A model generated the notes under the pieces. That model was not told where the DNA came from. It saw only the letters and a list, made by a program, of their open reading frames with translations, and did not search any database. The translations under genes and the position numbers were made by a program. Source: Azospirillum sp. TSA2s (GTDB lineage Bacteria > Pseudomonadota > Alphaproteobacteria > Azospirillales > Azospirillaceae). Taken from it: DNA of 64,000 nucleotides. Positions 54,394-63,704 of the stretch are shown here, one piece after another (the first letter of the stretch is position 1; the number at the start of each line of letters is the position of its first letter). Location: contig NZ_CP039651.1 of assembly GCF_004923315.1 (NCBI RefSeq), positions 186,001-250,000 of the forward strand, in the 5' to 3' direction.

Positions 54394-55211
54394 ACCGCGG
54401 GGCTGGCGAGCTCCTGTTGCACTGGGCATAGTGGCGGGATGAGACGTGAGCCCGATCCCCATTACCGCCACCGCTTCCCGGCCGAGCTGATCGCGCATGC
54501 GGTTTGGCTCTACCATACATTCCCGCTCAGCTTTCGGGATGTCGAACTGCTCCTGGCCGACCGCGGCGTTGAGGTTTCCTATGAAACGGTGCGGCGCTGG
54601 TGCCGCAAGTTCGCCCAGACCTTTGCCAACCGGCTGCGCCGCCGGCGCCCACAGCCCGGTGACCGCTGGCACTTGGACGAGGTCTTCATCAAGATCCATG
54701 GTGTCCAGCACTACCTCTGGCGCGCGGTCGATCAGGAGGGTGTGGTGCTCGACATCCTGGTGCAGAACCGGCGCAACACCAAGGCGGCCAAGCGCTTCTT
54801 CAGGAAGCTGTTGACGGGGTTGCGCTACGTGCCCCGCGTCGTCGTAACCGACAAGCTGAAGTCGTACGCCGCCGCCAAAGGGAAGATCATCCCCGGCGTG
54901 GAGCACCGGCAAAGCCGGTATCTCAACAATCGCGCTGAGAACTCGCACCAGCCGACCCGGCTGCGTGAGCGACGGATGAAGCGCTTCACGTCACCCCGGC
55001 AGGCCCAGCAGTTTCTCTCCGCCCATGGCCCCATTCACCAGCATTCCCACCCGCGCCGGCACCTTATGACGGCCGCCGAATATCGGGCCTATCGAGCCAA
55101 CGCTTTCGCCGTCTGGCAGCAGGAGACGTGTGTCCGCAAGATGGCCTGATGGGCGTTGGCGGGCTGCTGCAGCCGCCTTCTTGGTCTCGATCAAGTTAAT
55201 GTGACGATGCC
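54379..55211 (+). mobile_element. IS6-family insertion sequence (833 bp)
   Basis: Ends GGCATTGTCACAT (54379) and, in reverse, GGCATCGTCACATT (ending 55211) are imperfect inverted repeats. Flanking 8-mers (GTCGCTTG and ATCCTGAA) differ, so no target duplication is visible. Left of it fecR is truncated, right of it a serine recombinase gene is truncated, suggesting that the IS mediated a deletion joining two formerly distant loci. Confidence 0.9.
54439..55149 (+). CDS. IS6-family DDE transposase (236 aa)
   Basis: N-terminal HTH (DVELLLADRGVEVSYETVRR) and DDE core: WHLDEVFIKIHGVQHYLWRA, VVTDKLKSYAAAKGKII, then NNRAENSHQPTRLRERRMKR. It is diverged from the transposase at 51310, so the two IS6 elements are different family members. 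Confidence 0.95.
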   Translation: MRREPDPHYRHRFPAELIAHAVWLYHTFPLSFRDVELLLADRGVEVSYETVRRWCRKFAQTFANRLRRRRPQPGDRWHLDEVFIKIHGVQHYLWRAVDQEGVVLDILVQNRRNTKAAKRFFRKLLTGLRYVPRVVVTDKLKSYAAAKGKIIPGVEHRQSRYLNNRAENSHQPTRLRERRMKRFTSPRQAQQFLSAHGPIHQHSHPRRHLMTAAEYRAYRANAFAVWQQETCVRKMA

Positions 55212-55661
55212 ATCCTGAAGGCGATCGAGGATGGGCTGTACCATGAGCCGATGAAGGAACGCCTGACCATATTGGAGGCAGACAAGGCCCGGCTGCTCGC
55301 CGCGGCCGAGGAGCCCGATGCGGATCTGTCGTCGGTCCTGCTACACCCCCAGCTGCCGGACCTCTACCGCCGCAAAGTCGAGGCGCTGGAGGCCGCTCTT
55401 GCTGGCGGCGACGACAGCGCCGAGGCGATGGAGATGGTGCGCGTCATGATCGACCGCGTTGTCCTGACGCCCTCCCCTGCCGGGCCGGAGTTGGACGCCG
55501 ACCTGCACGGCGAGCTGGCCGGCGTGCTGGCGGTCTGCGAGGGCGCCGCCCGGATGGGCAAGGTCCAGACGCACGAACGCCCCGGCTCTTTCGAACCGGG
55601 GCGTCAGTGTCGGTGGTTGCGGGGGCACGCAACCAACGATTCTTGCGGTTGCTTGAAGTGA
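55212..55661 (+). pseudogene. C-terminal stub of a large serine recombinase
   Basis: Immediately after the IS end the frame reads ILKAIEDGLYHEPMKERLTI, then EADKARLL and LYRRKVEALEAAL, ending in IDRVVLTPSPAGPELDADLH. This is the coiled-coil C-terminal segment of large serine integrases/recombinases. The catalytic N-terminus was lost where the IS joins. An ATG at 55251 (MKERLTI) gives a 136-residue frame with an odd Gly/Cys tail that is probably not a functional protein. Confidence 0.75.
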
Positions 55662-55844
55662 AAATTCCAAGAATGACGGCGTAAACCACTATGCTGGCAA
55701 CCGGCCCCACATCTTCGCCGTCCCCTTTCTACCCAAGGTCAAAAGCTTCCGTGCAGCCGATGCGTTTTTGCCGCGAACGAAAAGATCAACCATCCCAACA
55801 AGATGGTGAAAGCGAGGCATATACAACCAGCGGTTGATGCAGCT

Positions 55845-56819
55845 TTATTTACGATGACACTGCAAGAATTCATCGAGCGCGCTGGACAACGTCTCCGCGA
55901 TCCGTTGCTGGGCGGCGCGCCCGGCCCAGGCGACGTGCGGGGTGACGATGACGTTGGGGTGGCGGAGGATGGCGCGCACCGGGTCGTCGGGCGTGATCGG
56001 CTCGACCGCCAGGACGTCCAGCCCGACGCCGGACACCCGACCCGCGGTGACCGCGTCGACCAGGGCCGGGCCGTCGATCAGCGCGCCGCGCGCGGTGTTG
56101 ATCAGGATCGGCCGGCGCTCCATCCGCGCGAACGCCTGGGCGTCGAACAGGCCGCGCGTCTCCGGCGTCAGCGGGCAATGCAGCGACAGCACGTCGGCGG
56201 TCGCCAGCGCCTCCTCGAAGGAGACGCGGCCGGGCTCAGCCGCCCGGCCCTTGCGGGCGGCGACCACGACCTCCATGCCGAAGGCCTCGGCGATGCGGCC
56301 GACGGCGCCGCCGATGGCGCCGCTGCCGATCAGGGCAAGCCGCGATCCCTGAAGCTCGCGCACCGGGAAGTCGTGGTAGCAGAACTGCCCGCTCTCCTCC
56401 CAACGGCCGTCGAGCACGCTCTGGCGGTAGGCGATCAGGTTGCGGCGCAAGGCCAGGACCAGGGCGAACACATGCTCCGCCACCGTCGCGGCGCCATAGC
56501 CGACGACGTTGCGCACCGCGATGCCGCGCTCCGCGCAGGCGTCAAGATCGATGTTGTCCATGCCGGTGGCGGCGACCAGGACCAGCCGCAGACCGGGCGC
56601 CGCGTCGAGCGTGGCGCGGTCGAGCCGGACCTTGTTGACCACCGCGACGGTGGCGTCGCGCAGGCGCTCCGCCGTGTCGCCGGCGGCGGTCCGGTCGAAG
56701 TCCCGCCAGGCATGCGGAACGGCGGGTCGGCGCAGGGCGATGCCCGGCGCCAGCGTCGCCGCGTCGAGGACGACGATCACGGGAGCGGGCACGGGGAGAG
56801 TTTCGGCTGCAAGGCTCAT
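55845..56819 (-). CDS. D-isomer 2-hydroxyacid dehydrogenase, glycerate dehydrogenase-like (324 aa)
   Basis: NAD-binding Rossmann loop LALIGSGAIGGAVGRIAEAF; catalytic Arg in INTARGALIDGPALV, Glu in VEPITPDDP and His in VIVTPHVAWAG. This family reduces hydroxypyruvate or oxidises D-glycerate. Its start overlaps the glycerate kinase stop by 4 nt (ATGA). Pairing with the kinase supports a D-glycerate/hydroxypyruvate role. Confidence 0.85.
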   Translation of the reverse strand: MSLAAETLPVPAPVIVVLDAATLAPGIALRRPAVPHAWRDFDRTAAGDTAERLRDATVAVVNKVRLDRATLDAAPGLRLVLVAATGMDNIDLDACAERGIAVRNVVGYGAATVAEHVFALVLALRRNLIAYRQSVLDGRWEESGQFCYHDFPVRELQGSRLALIGSGAIGGAVGRIAEAFGMEVVVAARKGRAAEPGRVSFEEALATADVLSLHCPLTPETRGLFDAQAFARMERRPILINTARGALIDGPALVDAVTAGRVSGVGLDVLAVEPITPDDPVRAILRHPNVIVTPHVAWAGRAAQQRIAETLSSALDEFLQCHRK

Positions 56820-58096
56820 CGGATCAGCACCGCGCGGAAATCGTTGACGTTGGTCAGTGTGGGACCGGTGACGACGAGGTCGCCGAGCGCCGCGAACACC
56901 GTGTGGGCGTCGTTGTCGCCCAGCCGGTCGGCCGGATCAAGCCCGGCAGCGCGCGCCCGGCCGGCGGTGGCGCCGTCGGCCAGCGCGCCGGCGTTGTCCT
57001 CCGACCCGTCGATGCCGTCGGTGTCGCAGGCGATGGCGGCGATGCCCTCCACCTCCTGGATGCCGAGCGCGAAGGACAGCAGGAACTCGGCGTTGCGGCC
57101 GCCGCGCCCGTGGCCGGTGACGGTCACGCTGGTCTCGCCGCCCGACAGCAGCAGGCAGGGGCGCGGTATGGTGGTGCCGCCCTGACGGATCGAGCGGGCG
57201 ATGCCGGCCATCACCGTGCCGACCTGCCGGGCCTCGCCCTCGATGGCGTCGCCCAGCACCAGCGGCTCGATCCCCGCCGCCCGCGCCGTGTCCGCCGCCG
57301 CGTTCAGCGCCGACAGGCCCGACGCCATCAGGCGGAAGCGCCCGGCGCCGAAGGCGGGATGATCGGCGTCCGGCGGCCGCGCGGCGGCGGAATCGAGGAA
57401 GGCGGCCAGCCGTTCCGGCACCGGGATGCGGTGGCGGTCGAGCACGGCGCGGGCGAGCGCCGGGCTGGACACCGGCGGCACCGTGGGGCCGGAGGCGATG
57501 GTCGCCGGCTCGTCGCCCGGCACGTCGGAGATCGACAGCGTCACCACCGGGGCGGGCCACGCCGCGACGGCCAGCCGTCCGCCGCCCAGCCGCGACAGCA
57601 CCGAACGCACCCGGTTCATGTCGCCGATCGGCGCGCCGCTGCGCAGCAGCGCGCCATTGACCGCCTTGACCTCCGCCAGGGCCAGCCCGTCCGGCGGCAG
57701 CATCATCAACGACGAGCCGCCGCCGGACAGCAGGCACAGCACCAGATCGTCGGGACCGAGCCCGCCGACCAGCCGCAGCAGTTCGGCCGCCGCCCGCTCG
57801 CCCTCCGCGTCGGGGTTGGGGTGGCCGGCCTCGACCACCCGGACGCGGGCGCAGGGGTGGCCGTGGCCGTGGCGGGTGATGACCAAACCATCCAGCGGGC
57901 CGGGCCATTGCGCCTCCAGCGCGGCGGCCATCGACGCCGCCGCCTTGCCGGCGCCGACCACCACCGTGCGGCCGGACGGCGGCGGCGGCAGATGCCCGGC
58001 GAGGATGCGGTCGGGCCGGCAGACCTCCACCGCGCGGTCGAAGCAGCCGCGCAGGAACCGCCGCGCCGTGTCTGCCTCGTTCGGATGCGGGATCAC
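56816..58096 (-). CDS. Glycerate 2-kinase, MOFRL/GckA family (426 aa)
   Basis: Motifs of the TtuD/GckA family: VVGAGKAAASMAAALEA, VLCLLSGGGSSLM, NRVRSVLSRLGGGRLA, SDVPGDEPATIASGPTV, LLLSGGETSVTVTGHGRGGR, and TDGIDGSEDNAGA in the MOFRL domain. It phosphorylates D-glycerate to 2-phosphoglycerate, feeding central metabolism. I start at GTG 58096 (IPHPNEADTARRFL), which overlaps the DctM stop by 4 nt (GTGA); the longer frame to 58117 lies inside DctM. Confidence 0.9.
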   Translation of the reverse strand: MIPHPNEADTARRFLRGCFDRAVEVCRPDRILAGHLPPPPSGRTVVVGAGKAAASMAAALEAQWPGPLDGLVITRHGHGHPCARVRVVEAGHPNPDAEGERAAAELLRLVGGLGPDDLVLCLLSGGGSSLMMLPPDGLALAEVKAVNGALLRSGAPIGDMNRVRSVLSRLGGGRLAVAAWPAPVVTLSISDVPGDEPATIASGPTVPPVSSPALARAVLDRHRIPVPERLAAFLDSAAARPPDADHPAFGAGRFRLMASGLSALNAAADTARAAGIEPLVLGDAIEGEARQVGTVMAGIARSIRQGGTTIPRPCLLLSGGETSVTVTGHGRGGRNAEFLLSFALGIQEVEGIAAIACDTDGIDGSEDNAGALADGATAGRARAAGLDPADRLGDNDAHTVFAALGDLVVTGPTLTNVNDFRAVLIR

Positions 58097-59400
58097 TTCA
58101 GCACCCCCGGCAGCCACAGCGTGATCTGGGGCAGATAGGTGAGGATCAGGATGTCCAGCAGCAGGACGGCGTAGAAGGGCAGCATGTCCTTCAGGATCTG
58201 CTCGATGCGCAGGCCGGCGACCTGGCAGGCGACGAACAGGTTGACGCCGACCGGCGGCGTGGTCATGCCGACGGCGAGGTTCACGATCATCACGATGCCG
58301 AAATGGATCGGGTCGATGCCCAGCTTGACCGCCACCGGCGTCAGGATCGGGGCGAGGATGATAATGGCCGCCCCGGTTTCCAGGAACATGCCGACGATCA
58401 GCAGAAGCACGTTGACCAGCAGCAGGAAGACATACGGGTCCTGCGAGAACGCCACGAAGGCCTGGGCGATCATGTCCGGAATGCGGTTGGCGGTCAGCAC
58501 CCAGCCGAACACGCTGGCCGCCGAGATGATCAGCAGGATCACCACGGTGCTGAGCAGGGAAGAGCGCAACGCCTCCATCACGCTGGCCGCCGTCAGCGTC
58601 CGGTAGACGACGCCGCCGAGCAGCAGCGCGTAGAACACGGCGACCACCGCCGCCTCGGTCGGGGTGAAGACGCCGCCATAGATGCCGCCGAGGATGATGA
58701 GCGGCATCAGCAGCGGCAGGAACGCCTCGCGGAAGGCCCGACCCTTGGGCGGCGGATCGCCCAGCGCGCGGGGACCGTGGCCCGTGCCGGAAGCGCCGAG
58801 GCCGTAGCCGCGCTTCTTGCTGATGAGATAGACGGTCAGCATCAGCGACGCGCCGATCAGCACGCCGGGCACGACGCCGGCGACGAACAGGTCGCCGATC
58901 GACACCGGCACCCCGGCGGTCAGGGCGAAGATGATCATCGGGATCGATGGCGGGATGATGACGCCGAGTTCGCCCGACGCCGCCTGCACGGCGGTTGCGA
59001 AGCTCTTGGAATAGCCGCGCACGGTCATCGCCGGGATCAGGATGCTGCCGATGGCGGCGGTCGTCGCCGCGCTCGACCCGGAGATGGCGGCGAAGAACAT
59101 CGCCGAGATGACGGTGACCAGCCCGAGGCCGCCGGTCGCCCGCCCGACCAGCGACTGCGCGAAATTGATCAGCCGGTTGGAGATGCCGGCCGATTCCATC
59201 ACCGCGCCGGCCAGCACGAAGAAGGGAATGGCCGACAGCGGGAAGGAATCCAGCGCCGCGAACATGCGCTGGACCATCGCCTGCAACGGGATGCCGGACC
59301 CGTGCATCGACACGGCCGCCGTCATGCCGAGCGCGATGGCGATGGGGATGCCGGCGGCGAAGAACAGCAGAAGAATGGCGCCGAAGGCCATCGGTGTCAT
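58093..59400 (-). CDS. TRAP transporter large permease, DctM/SiaM-like (435 aa)
   Basis: Twelve membrane segments; TRAP-specific motifs VLAGAVMESAGISNRLINFA, GSSAATTAAIGSILIPAMTV and PTEAAVVAVFYALLLG. It uses Na+ or H+ gradients to drive uptake with the small permease and binding protein encoded upstream. The gap to DctQ is 13 nt. Confidence 0.92.
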   Translation of the reverse strand: MTPMAFGAILLLFFAAGIPIAIALGMTAAVSMHGSGIPLQAMVQRMFAALDSFPLSAIPFFVLAGAVMESAGISNRLINFAQSLVGRATGGLGLVTVISAMFFAAISGSSAATTAAIGSILIPAMTVRGYSKSFATAVQAASGELGVIIPPSIPMIIFALTAGVPVSIGDLFVAGVVPGVLIGASLMLTVYLISKKRGYGLGASGTGHGPRALGDPPPKGRAFREAFLPLLMPLIILGGIYGGVFTPTEAAVVAVFYALLLGGVVYRTLTAASVMEALRSSLLSTVVILLIISAASVFGWVLTANRIPDMIAQAFVAFSQDPYVFLLLVNVLLLIVGMFLETGAAIIILAPILTPVAVKLGIDPIHFGIVMIVNLAVGMTTPPVGVNLFVACQVAGLRIEQILKDMLPFYAVLLLDILILTYLPQITLWLPGVLK

Positions 59401-59413
59401 GGTCGGAGCCTCC

Positions 59414-59938
59414 TCAATCGATGATGCCTTCGAGCGACGGCGCCGGGGGATCGACGACGACGACCAGCGTGTTGATCAGCGCCAGCGCCGCGCCGATGGG
59501 GACGGCGAGGTAGACGGTGGACATCGGGATTTCCATGTTGCCGGAGGTGATGCCCTCCACCGCGTCGAGGATCGAGACGCCGTAGCCCAGCAGCACCGCC
59601 CAGAACAGGGCGGAGACCAGCGCGCAGGCCAGCGACAGCGCGCGGCGCAGCGGGCGGGGCACCGTCTGGGCGATCAGCTCCACCGAGGCCAGCAGCCCCC
59701 GGCGGACACCGATTCCGGCCCCGAGGAACACGGTCCAGATCAGCGCGTAGCGGATCAGCTCCTCCGACCAGATCAGCGGTTCGCCCACCACGTAGCGGGC
59801 GATCACCTGGGCGAAGGCCATGCAGGCCAACACCCCCAGCCCCAGCGACAGGACGGCCAGCAGCGCCGCGTTGAACCCGTCGACGACGCGGATGATCCGA
59901 CGCAGGGCCGGCGGCAGCGGCGCGGGGACGGCGTTCAT
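59414..59938 (-). CDS. TRAP transporter small permease, DctQ-like (174 aa)
   Basis: Four membrane segments, with the DctQ motif RYVVGEPLIWSEELIRYALI and TVYLAVPIGAALALINTLVV. The start ATG at 59938 (MNAVPAPLPPALRR) avoids overlap with the binding-protein stop; a 59989 start is possible. It docks the large permease. Confidence 0.88.
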   Translation of the reverse strand: MNAVPAPLPPALRRIIRVVDGFNAALLAVLSLGLGVLACMAFAQVIARYVVGEPLIWSEELIRYALIWTVFLGAGIGVRRGLLASVELIAQTVPRPLRRALSLACALVSALFWAVLLGYGVSILDAVEGITSGNMEIPMSTVYLAVPIGAALALINTLVVVVDPPAPSLEGIID

Positions 59939-59963
59939 CGCCGCCGCCCCGGCGCCATGCCCG

Positions 59964-60950
59964 TCAGCGGACAACGGCGACGCTTTCATCGACCACCTTC
60001 TTGTAGATCGGCTTCAGGGAGGGGAAATCGCGGTCGACCACCGGCTCGACCTTGGCGCGGAAGGCCGCCTTGTCGGGCTCGATCAGCGTCATGCCCTGGG
60101 CCTGGAGCTGCTTCAGGAAATCGGCCTCGCCGCGCGTCACCTCGTCCGCCGCGAACTCCTTGGCGCGGGCGTTGGCGGCGTCGACGATCGCCTTGCGCTG
60201 GTCCTCGGGAAGCTTTTCCAGGCGCTTGGCGCTCATGACGATGGCGATCGGCTCGAACACATGCTCGGTGCGGACGAGGTATTTGACCACCTCGGCGAAT
60301 TTGGAGTTCAGGATCAGCGAGAGCGGATTCTCCTGCCCGTCGATGACGCCCTGTTGCAGGGCGGTGAACACCTCGCCGAAGTTCATCGGCGTCGGCGCGG
60401 CGCCCAGCGCCTGCCAGGATTTGACGAAGACCGGGCTGTCCGGCACCCGGATCTTGCGGCCGGCGAGGTCGGCCGGGCCGTTGACCGCGCTGTTCGTGGT
60501 CAGCCAGCGCGGGCCGCGCAGCCAGTAGCCGACCACCTGATAACCGGATTCCTTCTTGATGCGCTCGGTGATCTCGGTGCCGACCGGGCCGTTGTAGATC
60601 TTCTTGAAGTGATCGATGTCGTTGATCATGAAGTGGATGGTGAAGATCTTCGCGGTGTCGGAGGCGGCCGACAGCACGCCGGCCCCGCCGACCCAGAAAT
60701 CGACCGTGCCGAACTTCAGCCCCTCGACCAGTTCGCGGTCGCTGCCCAGCGTGCTGCCGCCGAACACCTGGACCTTCACCGCGCCGTTGGTCGCCTTGGC
60801 GACGTCCTCGGCGAACATCTCCGCCGCCTTAGCGTGAATTTCCGTCTGCGGCCAGACATGGCCGAGCTTCAGCACGGTCTGCGCGAAGGCCGCGCCGGGC
60901 AGCAGGGCGGTCGCCGCGACGGCGGCGAACAGGATGGATTTCAAGGTCAT
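59964..60950 (-). CDS. TRAP transporter solute-binding protein, DctP family (328 aa)
   Basis: Signal peptide (ends AAFA) then LKLGHVWPQTEIHAKAAEMF. The substrate-contact region includes RGPRWLTTNSAVNGPADLAG, RKIRVPDSPVFVKSW and FTALQQGVIDGQENPLSLI; the conserved Arg of the DctP family is in IRVPDSP. A long overlapping frame that fuses this gene to the reverse of the aldehyde dehydrogenase is spurious. Substrate likely an organic acid with a carboxylate; not identified. Confidence 0.92.
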   Translation of the reverse strand: MTLKSILFAAVAATALLPGAAFAQTVLKLGHVWPQTEIHAKAAEMFAEDVAKATNGAVKVQVFGGSTLGSDRELVEGLKFGTVDFWVGGAGVLSAASDTAKIFTIHFMINDIDHFKKIYNGPVGTEITERIKKESGYQVVGYWLRGPRWLTTNSAVNGPADLAGRKIRVPDSPVFVKSWQALGAAPTPMNFGEVFTALQQGVIDGQENPLSLILNSKFAEVVKYLVRTEHVFEPIAIVMSAKRLEKLPEDQRKAIVDAANARAKEFAADEVTRGEADFLKQLQAQGMTLIEPDKAAFRAKVEPVVDRDFPSLKPIYKKVVDESVAVVR

Positions 60951-61003
60951 CGTCTTTTCCTCCCGGATGGAGCGTGTCGTATTGTTGTTGGTGTCGATGC
61001 GGG

Positions 61004-62479
61004 TCAGGCCTGGACGTAGGCGGCCTTCAGTTCGGTGAAGAATTCCTGGTTGCTGTGGCCGATGGAGTAGGCGCCGTAGCCCGACCCCTTGACGCCGCCG
61101 AAGGGCAGATGCGCCTCGCTGGCGGTGCCGTGGTTGACGTGGACCATGCCGGACTGGCTTTCGCGCATGAAACGGAACGCCTGATCGACGTCGCGGGTGA
61201 AGATCGACGCGGCCAGACCATACTCCACCGCGTTGGCGACCTCGAAGGCGCGCTCGGCATCGGGAACGGCAATGACGGACAGGACCGGTCCGAAGACCTC
61301 CTCCCGCGCCAGCTTGGTGTTGGGCAGCACGCGGTCGAGCAGCGTCGGTTCCATGAAATGGCCGGAGGCCAGATCGCCCTGGTCGAGCACGCCGCCGCCG
61401 AAGCGCAGCCGGGCGCCCTCGTCCAGGCCGGCGGCGAGGTTGCGCAGGACCGAGACGCGGTGCTGTTCGGTGATCAGCGGTCCCATGGTGGCGGCGGGGT
61501 CCCAGGCCGGGCCGACGCGGATGGCGGCCAGCTCGGCGGTCAGCGCCTCCGTCACCTCGTCGGCGAGGCTGTCGAGCACGACGACGCGACTGATCGCGGT
61601 GCAGCGCTGGCCGGTGCAGGCGAAGGCGGCCGAGGCGATCTGCTTGGCGACCGGGCCGACGTCGCGGTAGCTCAGCACCACCGCCGGGTTCTTGCCGCCG
61701 AGTTCCAACTGGGCGCGCACGAACCGGCGGGCGAGCTGGGCGTTGATGTCCGCCCCGGTCTTGGTCGAACCGGTGAAGCTGACGCCGCGCACCAGCGGGT
61801 GGCGGACCAGCGCCTCGCCCGCGCCCCGACCGGAGCCGAGCACGAGGTTGATGACGCCCTTCGGGATGCCGGCGTCGCGGAACACGTCCATCAGCCGCAC
61901 CGCCGACCACGGCGTCAGGTTGGCCGGCTTCAGCACCACGGTGCAGCCATAGGCCAGCGCCGGGCCGATCTTGCGCACCGGGGTGACGATCGGGAAGTTC
62001 CACGGCGCGATGGCGGCGACGACGCCGACCGGCTCGCGCATGGTCATGGCGAAGCCGTTGCGCTTCTCGCTGGGCAGGGTGGTGCCGTCGATGCGGCTCG
62101 CCTCGCCGGCGGAGAAGCGCAATTCCTTGGCGGCGCGCATCACCTCGCCGCGCGATTCCGCCAGCACCTTGCCCTGTTCGGCCGACAGGATGAAGGCCAA
62201 CTCCTCGGCCCGCTGCTCCAGCAGGTCGGCGGCGCGGAACAGCAGGGCGCCGCGTTCCGGCCCCGGCACCTCGCGCCACAGCTTCCAGGCGCGGTGCGCC
62301 GCCGTGACGGCGCGGTCGACGTCGTCGGTCGAGCTTTCGGCGAAATGGCCGAGGCACTGGTCGCGCCGCGCCGGGTTGTGGATGGCGGAGGTGTTGCCGT
62401 TGGCCTCCTCGGCCACTCCGTCGATGATGTTGCCGTAACGACCGCCGATGGCGTCGTTCAGCCAGCTCTGCATGTCCAT
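61004..62479 (-). CDS. NAD(P)+ aldehyde dehydrogenase, succinate-semialdehyde type (491 aa)
   Basis: Catalytic Cys in FACTGQRCTAISRVVV, Glu in LELGGKNPAVVLS, and the cofactor loop FTGSTKTGADINAQ. N-terminal entry IAPWNFPIVTPVRKIGPALA fits the SSADH branch of the family. It follows the iron alcohol dehydrogenase by 33 nt, so an alcohol-to-acid oxidation through an aldehyde is the natural pathway. Confidence 0.92.
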   Translation of the reverse strand: MDMQSWLNDAIGGRYGNIIDGVAEEANGNTSAIHNPARRDQCLGHFAESSTDDVDRAVTAAHRAWKLWREVPGPERGALLFRAADLLEQRAEELAFILSAEQGKVLAESRGEVMRAAKELRFSAGEASRIDGTTLPSEKRNGFAMTMREPVGVVAAIAPWNFPIVTPVRKIGPALAYGCTVVLKPANLTPWSAVRLMDVFRDAGIPKGVINLVLGSGRGAGEALVRHPLVRGVSFTGSTKTGADINAQLARRFVRAQLELGGKNPAVVLSYRDVGPVAKQIASAAFACTGQRCTAISRVVVLDSLADEVTEALTAELAAIRVGPAWDPAATMGPLITEQHRVSVLRNLAAGLDEGARLRFGGGVLDQGDLASGHFMEPTLLDRVLPNTKLAREEVFGPVLSVIAVPDAERAFEVANAVEYGLAASIFTRDVDQAFRFMRESQSGMVHVNHGTASEAHLPFGGVKGSGYGAYSIGHSNQEFFTELKAAYVQA

Positions 62480-62512
62480 GAAATTCGGTCTCCGCCCGGT
62501 TGGAGTTCGGCC

Positions 62513-63676
62513 TTAGAGTTCGGCGCGCAGGAGGGACTTCATGTCCTCCAGCGTCGGCTGGCGCGGGTTGACGGGCACGTTGCCGGACTGCATCGCCTCG
62601 GTGGCGACGCTGTCGAAATCGGCCTCGGTCAAGCCGAAGTCGCCGAGCTTGGCGGTGATGCCGATGTCGGTCTTGAGCTGCTCGATGGCGGTGACGGAGC
62701 GCTCCGCCGCCTCGCGCAGGCTGAGATGCGCGACGCGCTCGCCGAAAATCTCGGCGATGCGGGCGTATTTCGGCAGGTTGCCCGGCAGGTTGAACCGCAT
62801 CACCGCCGGCAGCAGGATGGCGTTGACCAGCCCGTGCGGAATGTGGAACCGCGCGCCGAGCGGCATCGCAAAGGCGTGGACCAGACCGAGGCGGGTACTG
62901 TTGAAGGCCATCGCGGCGATGGTGCTGGCCAGCAGCAGGTCGCCGCGCGCCTGGGCGTTGCCGCCCTGGGACACGCCGACGCGCAGGCTGCGGGCGATCA
63001 GGGTCATCGCCTGTTCCGACATCGCCTCGGAAATCGGCTGGGTCGCCGTGTTGACGTAGGATTCCAGCGCGTGGGTCAGCGCGTCCATGCCGGTGGCCGC
63101 CGTGAAGGCCGGCGGCAGCGACACCGTCAGCGCCGGGTCCAGCAGGGCGACGCGCGGGCAGTTCAGCACGCTGCCGACGCTGATCTTGACCTTGTTGGCC
63201 TTGTCGGACAGCACCGACCAGATGGTCAGCTCGCTGCCGGTGCCGGCGGTGGTCGGGATGGCGACGACGGGGGCGCCGGCCGCCTTGACCTTGCCGATGC
63301 CGACATAGTCGCGGATGGTGCCGGGGTTGGTCAGCATCAGGCCGACCGCCTTGGCGGTGTCCAGCGCGCTGCCGCCGCCGACGCCGACCACCAGGTCGCA
63401 GCCCTGCGCCTTGGCGAGGCGGGTGCCGGCCTCGACCGACGAGACGTCGGGGTCGCTCTCCACCTCGGTGAAGGCCGCGGCGGGGATGCCGGCCTCGGTC
63501 AGGGTGGCGACCACGCGGTCGACGATGCCGGCGCGGGCGACGCCGGGGTCGCCGACGACCAGCGCCCGGCTGCCGCCGAGATCGCGGGCGATCGCCGGCA
63601 GGCGGGACAGGGCGCCCCAGCCGAATTCGATGGCGGTGGGGATGTGATAGCTGAAGGACGGAATTCCGGTGGTCAT
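62513..63676 (-). CDS. Iron-containing alcohol dehydrogenase (387 aa)
   Basis: NAD-binding LVVGVGGGSALDTAKAVGLM and metal site: Asp in DALTHALES, His in THALES, plus AFAMPLGARFHIPHGLVNAI with two further His residues. This matches the 4-hydroxybutyrate/1,3-propanediol-type Fe-ADH family. Cofactor and substrate choice cannot be read further. Confidence 0.92.
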   Translation of the reverse strand: MTTGIPSFSYHIPTAIEFGWGALSRLPAIARDLGGSRALVVGDPGVARAGIVDRVVATLTEAGIPAAAFTEVESDPDVSSVEAGTRLAKAQGCDLVVGVGGGSALDTAKAVGLMLTNPGTIRDYVGIGKVKAAGAPVVAIPTTAGTGSELTIWSVLSDKANKVKISVGSVLNCPRVALLDPALTVSLPPAFTAATGMDALTHALESYVNTATQPISEAMSEQAMTLIARSLRVGVSQGGNAQARGDLLLASTIAAMAFNSTRLGLVHAFAMPLGARFHIPHGLVNAILLPAVMRFNLPGNLPKYARIAEIFGERVAHLSLREAAERSVTAIEQLKTDIGITAKLGDFGLTEADFDSVATEAMQSGNVPVNPRQPTLEDMKSLLRAEL

Positions 63677-63704
63677 GTCGTGAACTCTCCAGGTCGCCGG
63701 ACGC

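Noticed and set aside
59964..62357. 797-aa minus-strand protein fusing an Arg/Gly-rich N-terminus to the TRAP binding protein
   Set aside because: The N-terminal 470 residues are the aldehyde dehydrogenase gene read out of frame; the signal peptide at 60950 marks the true start.
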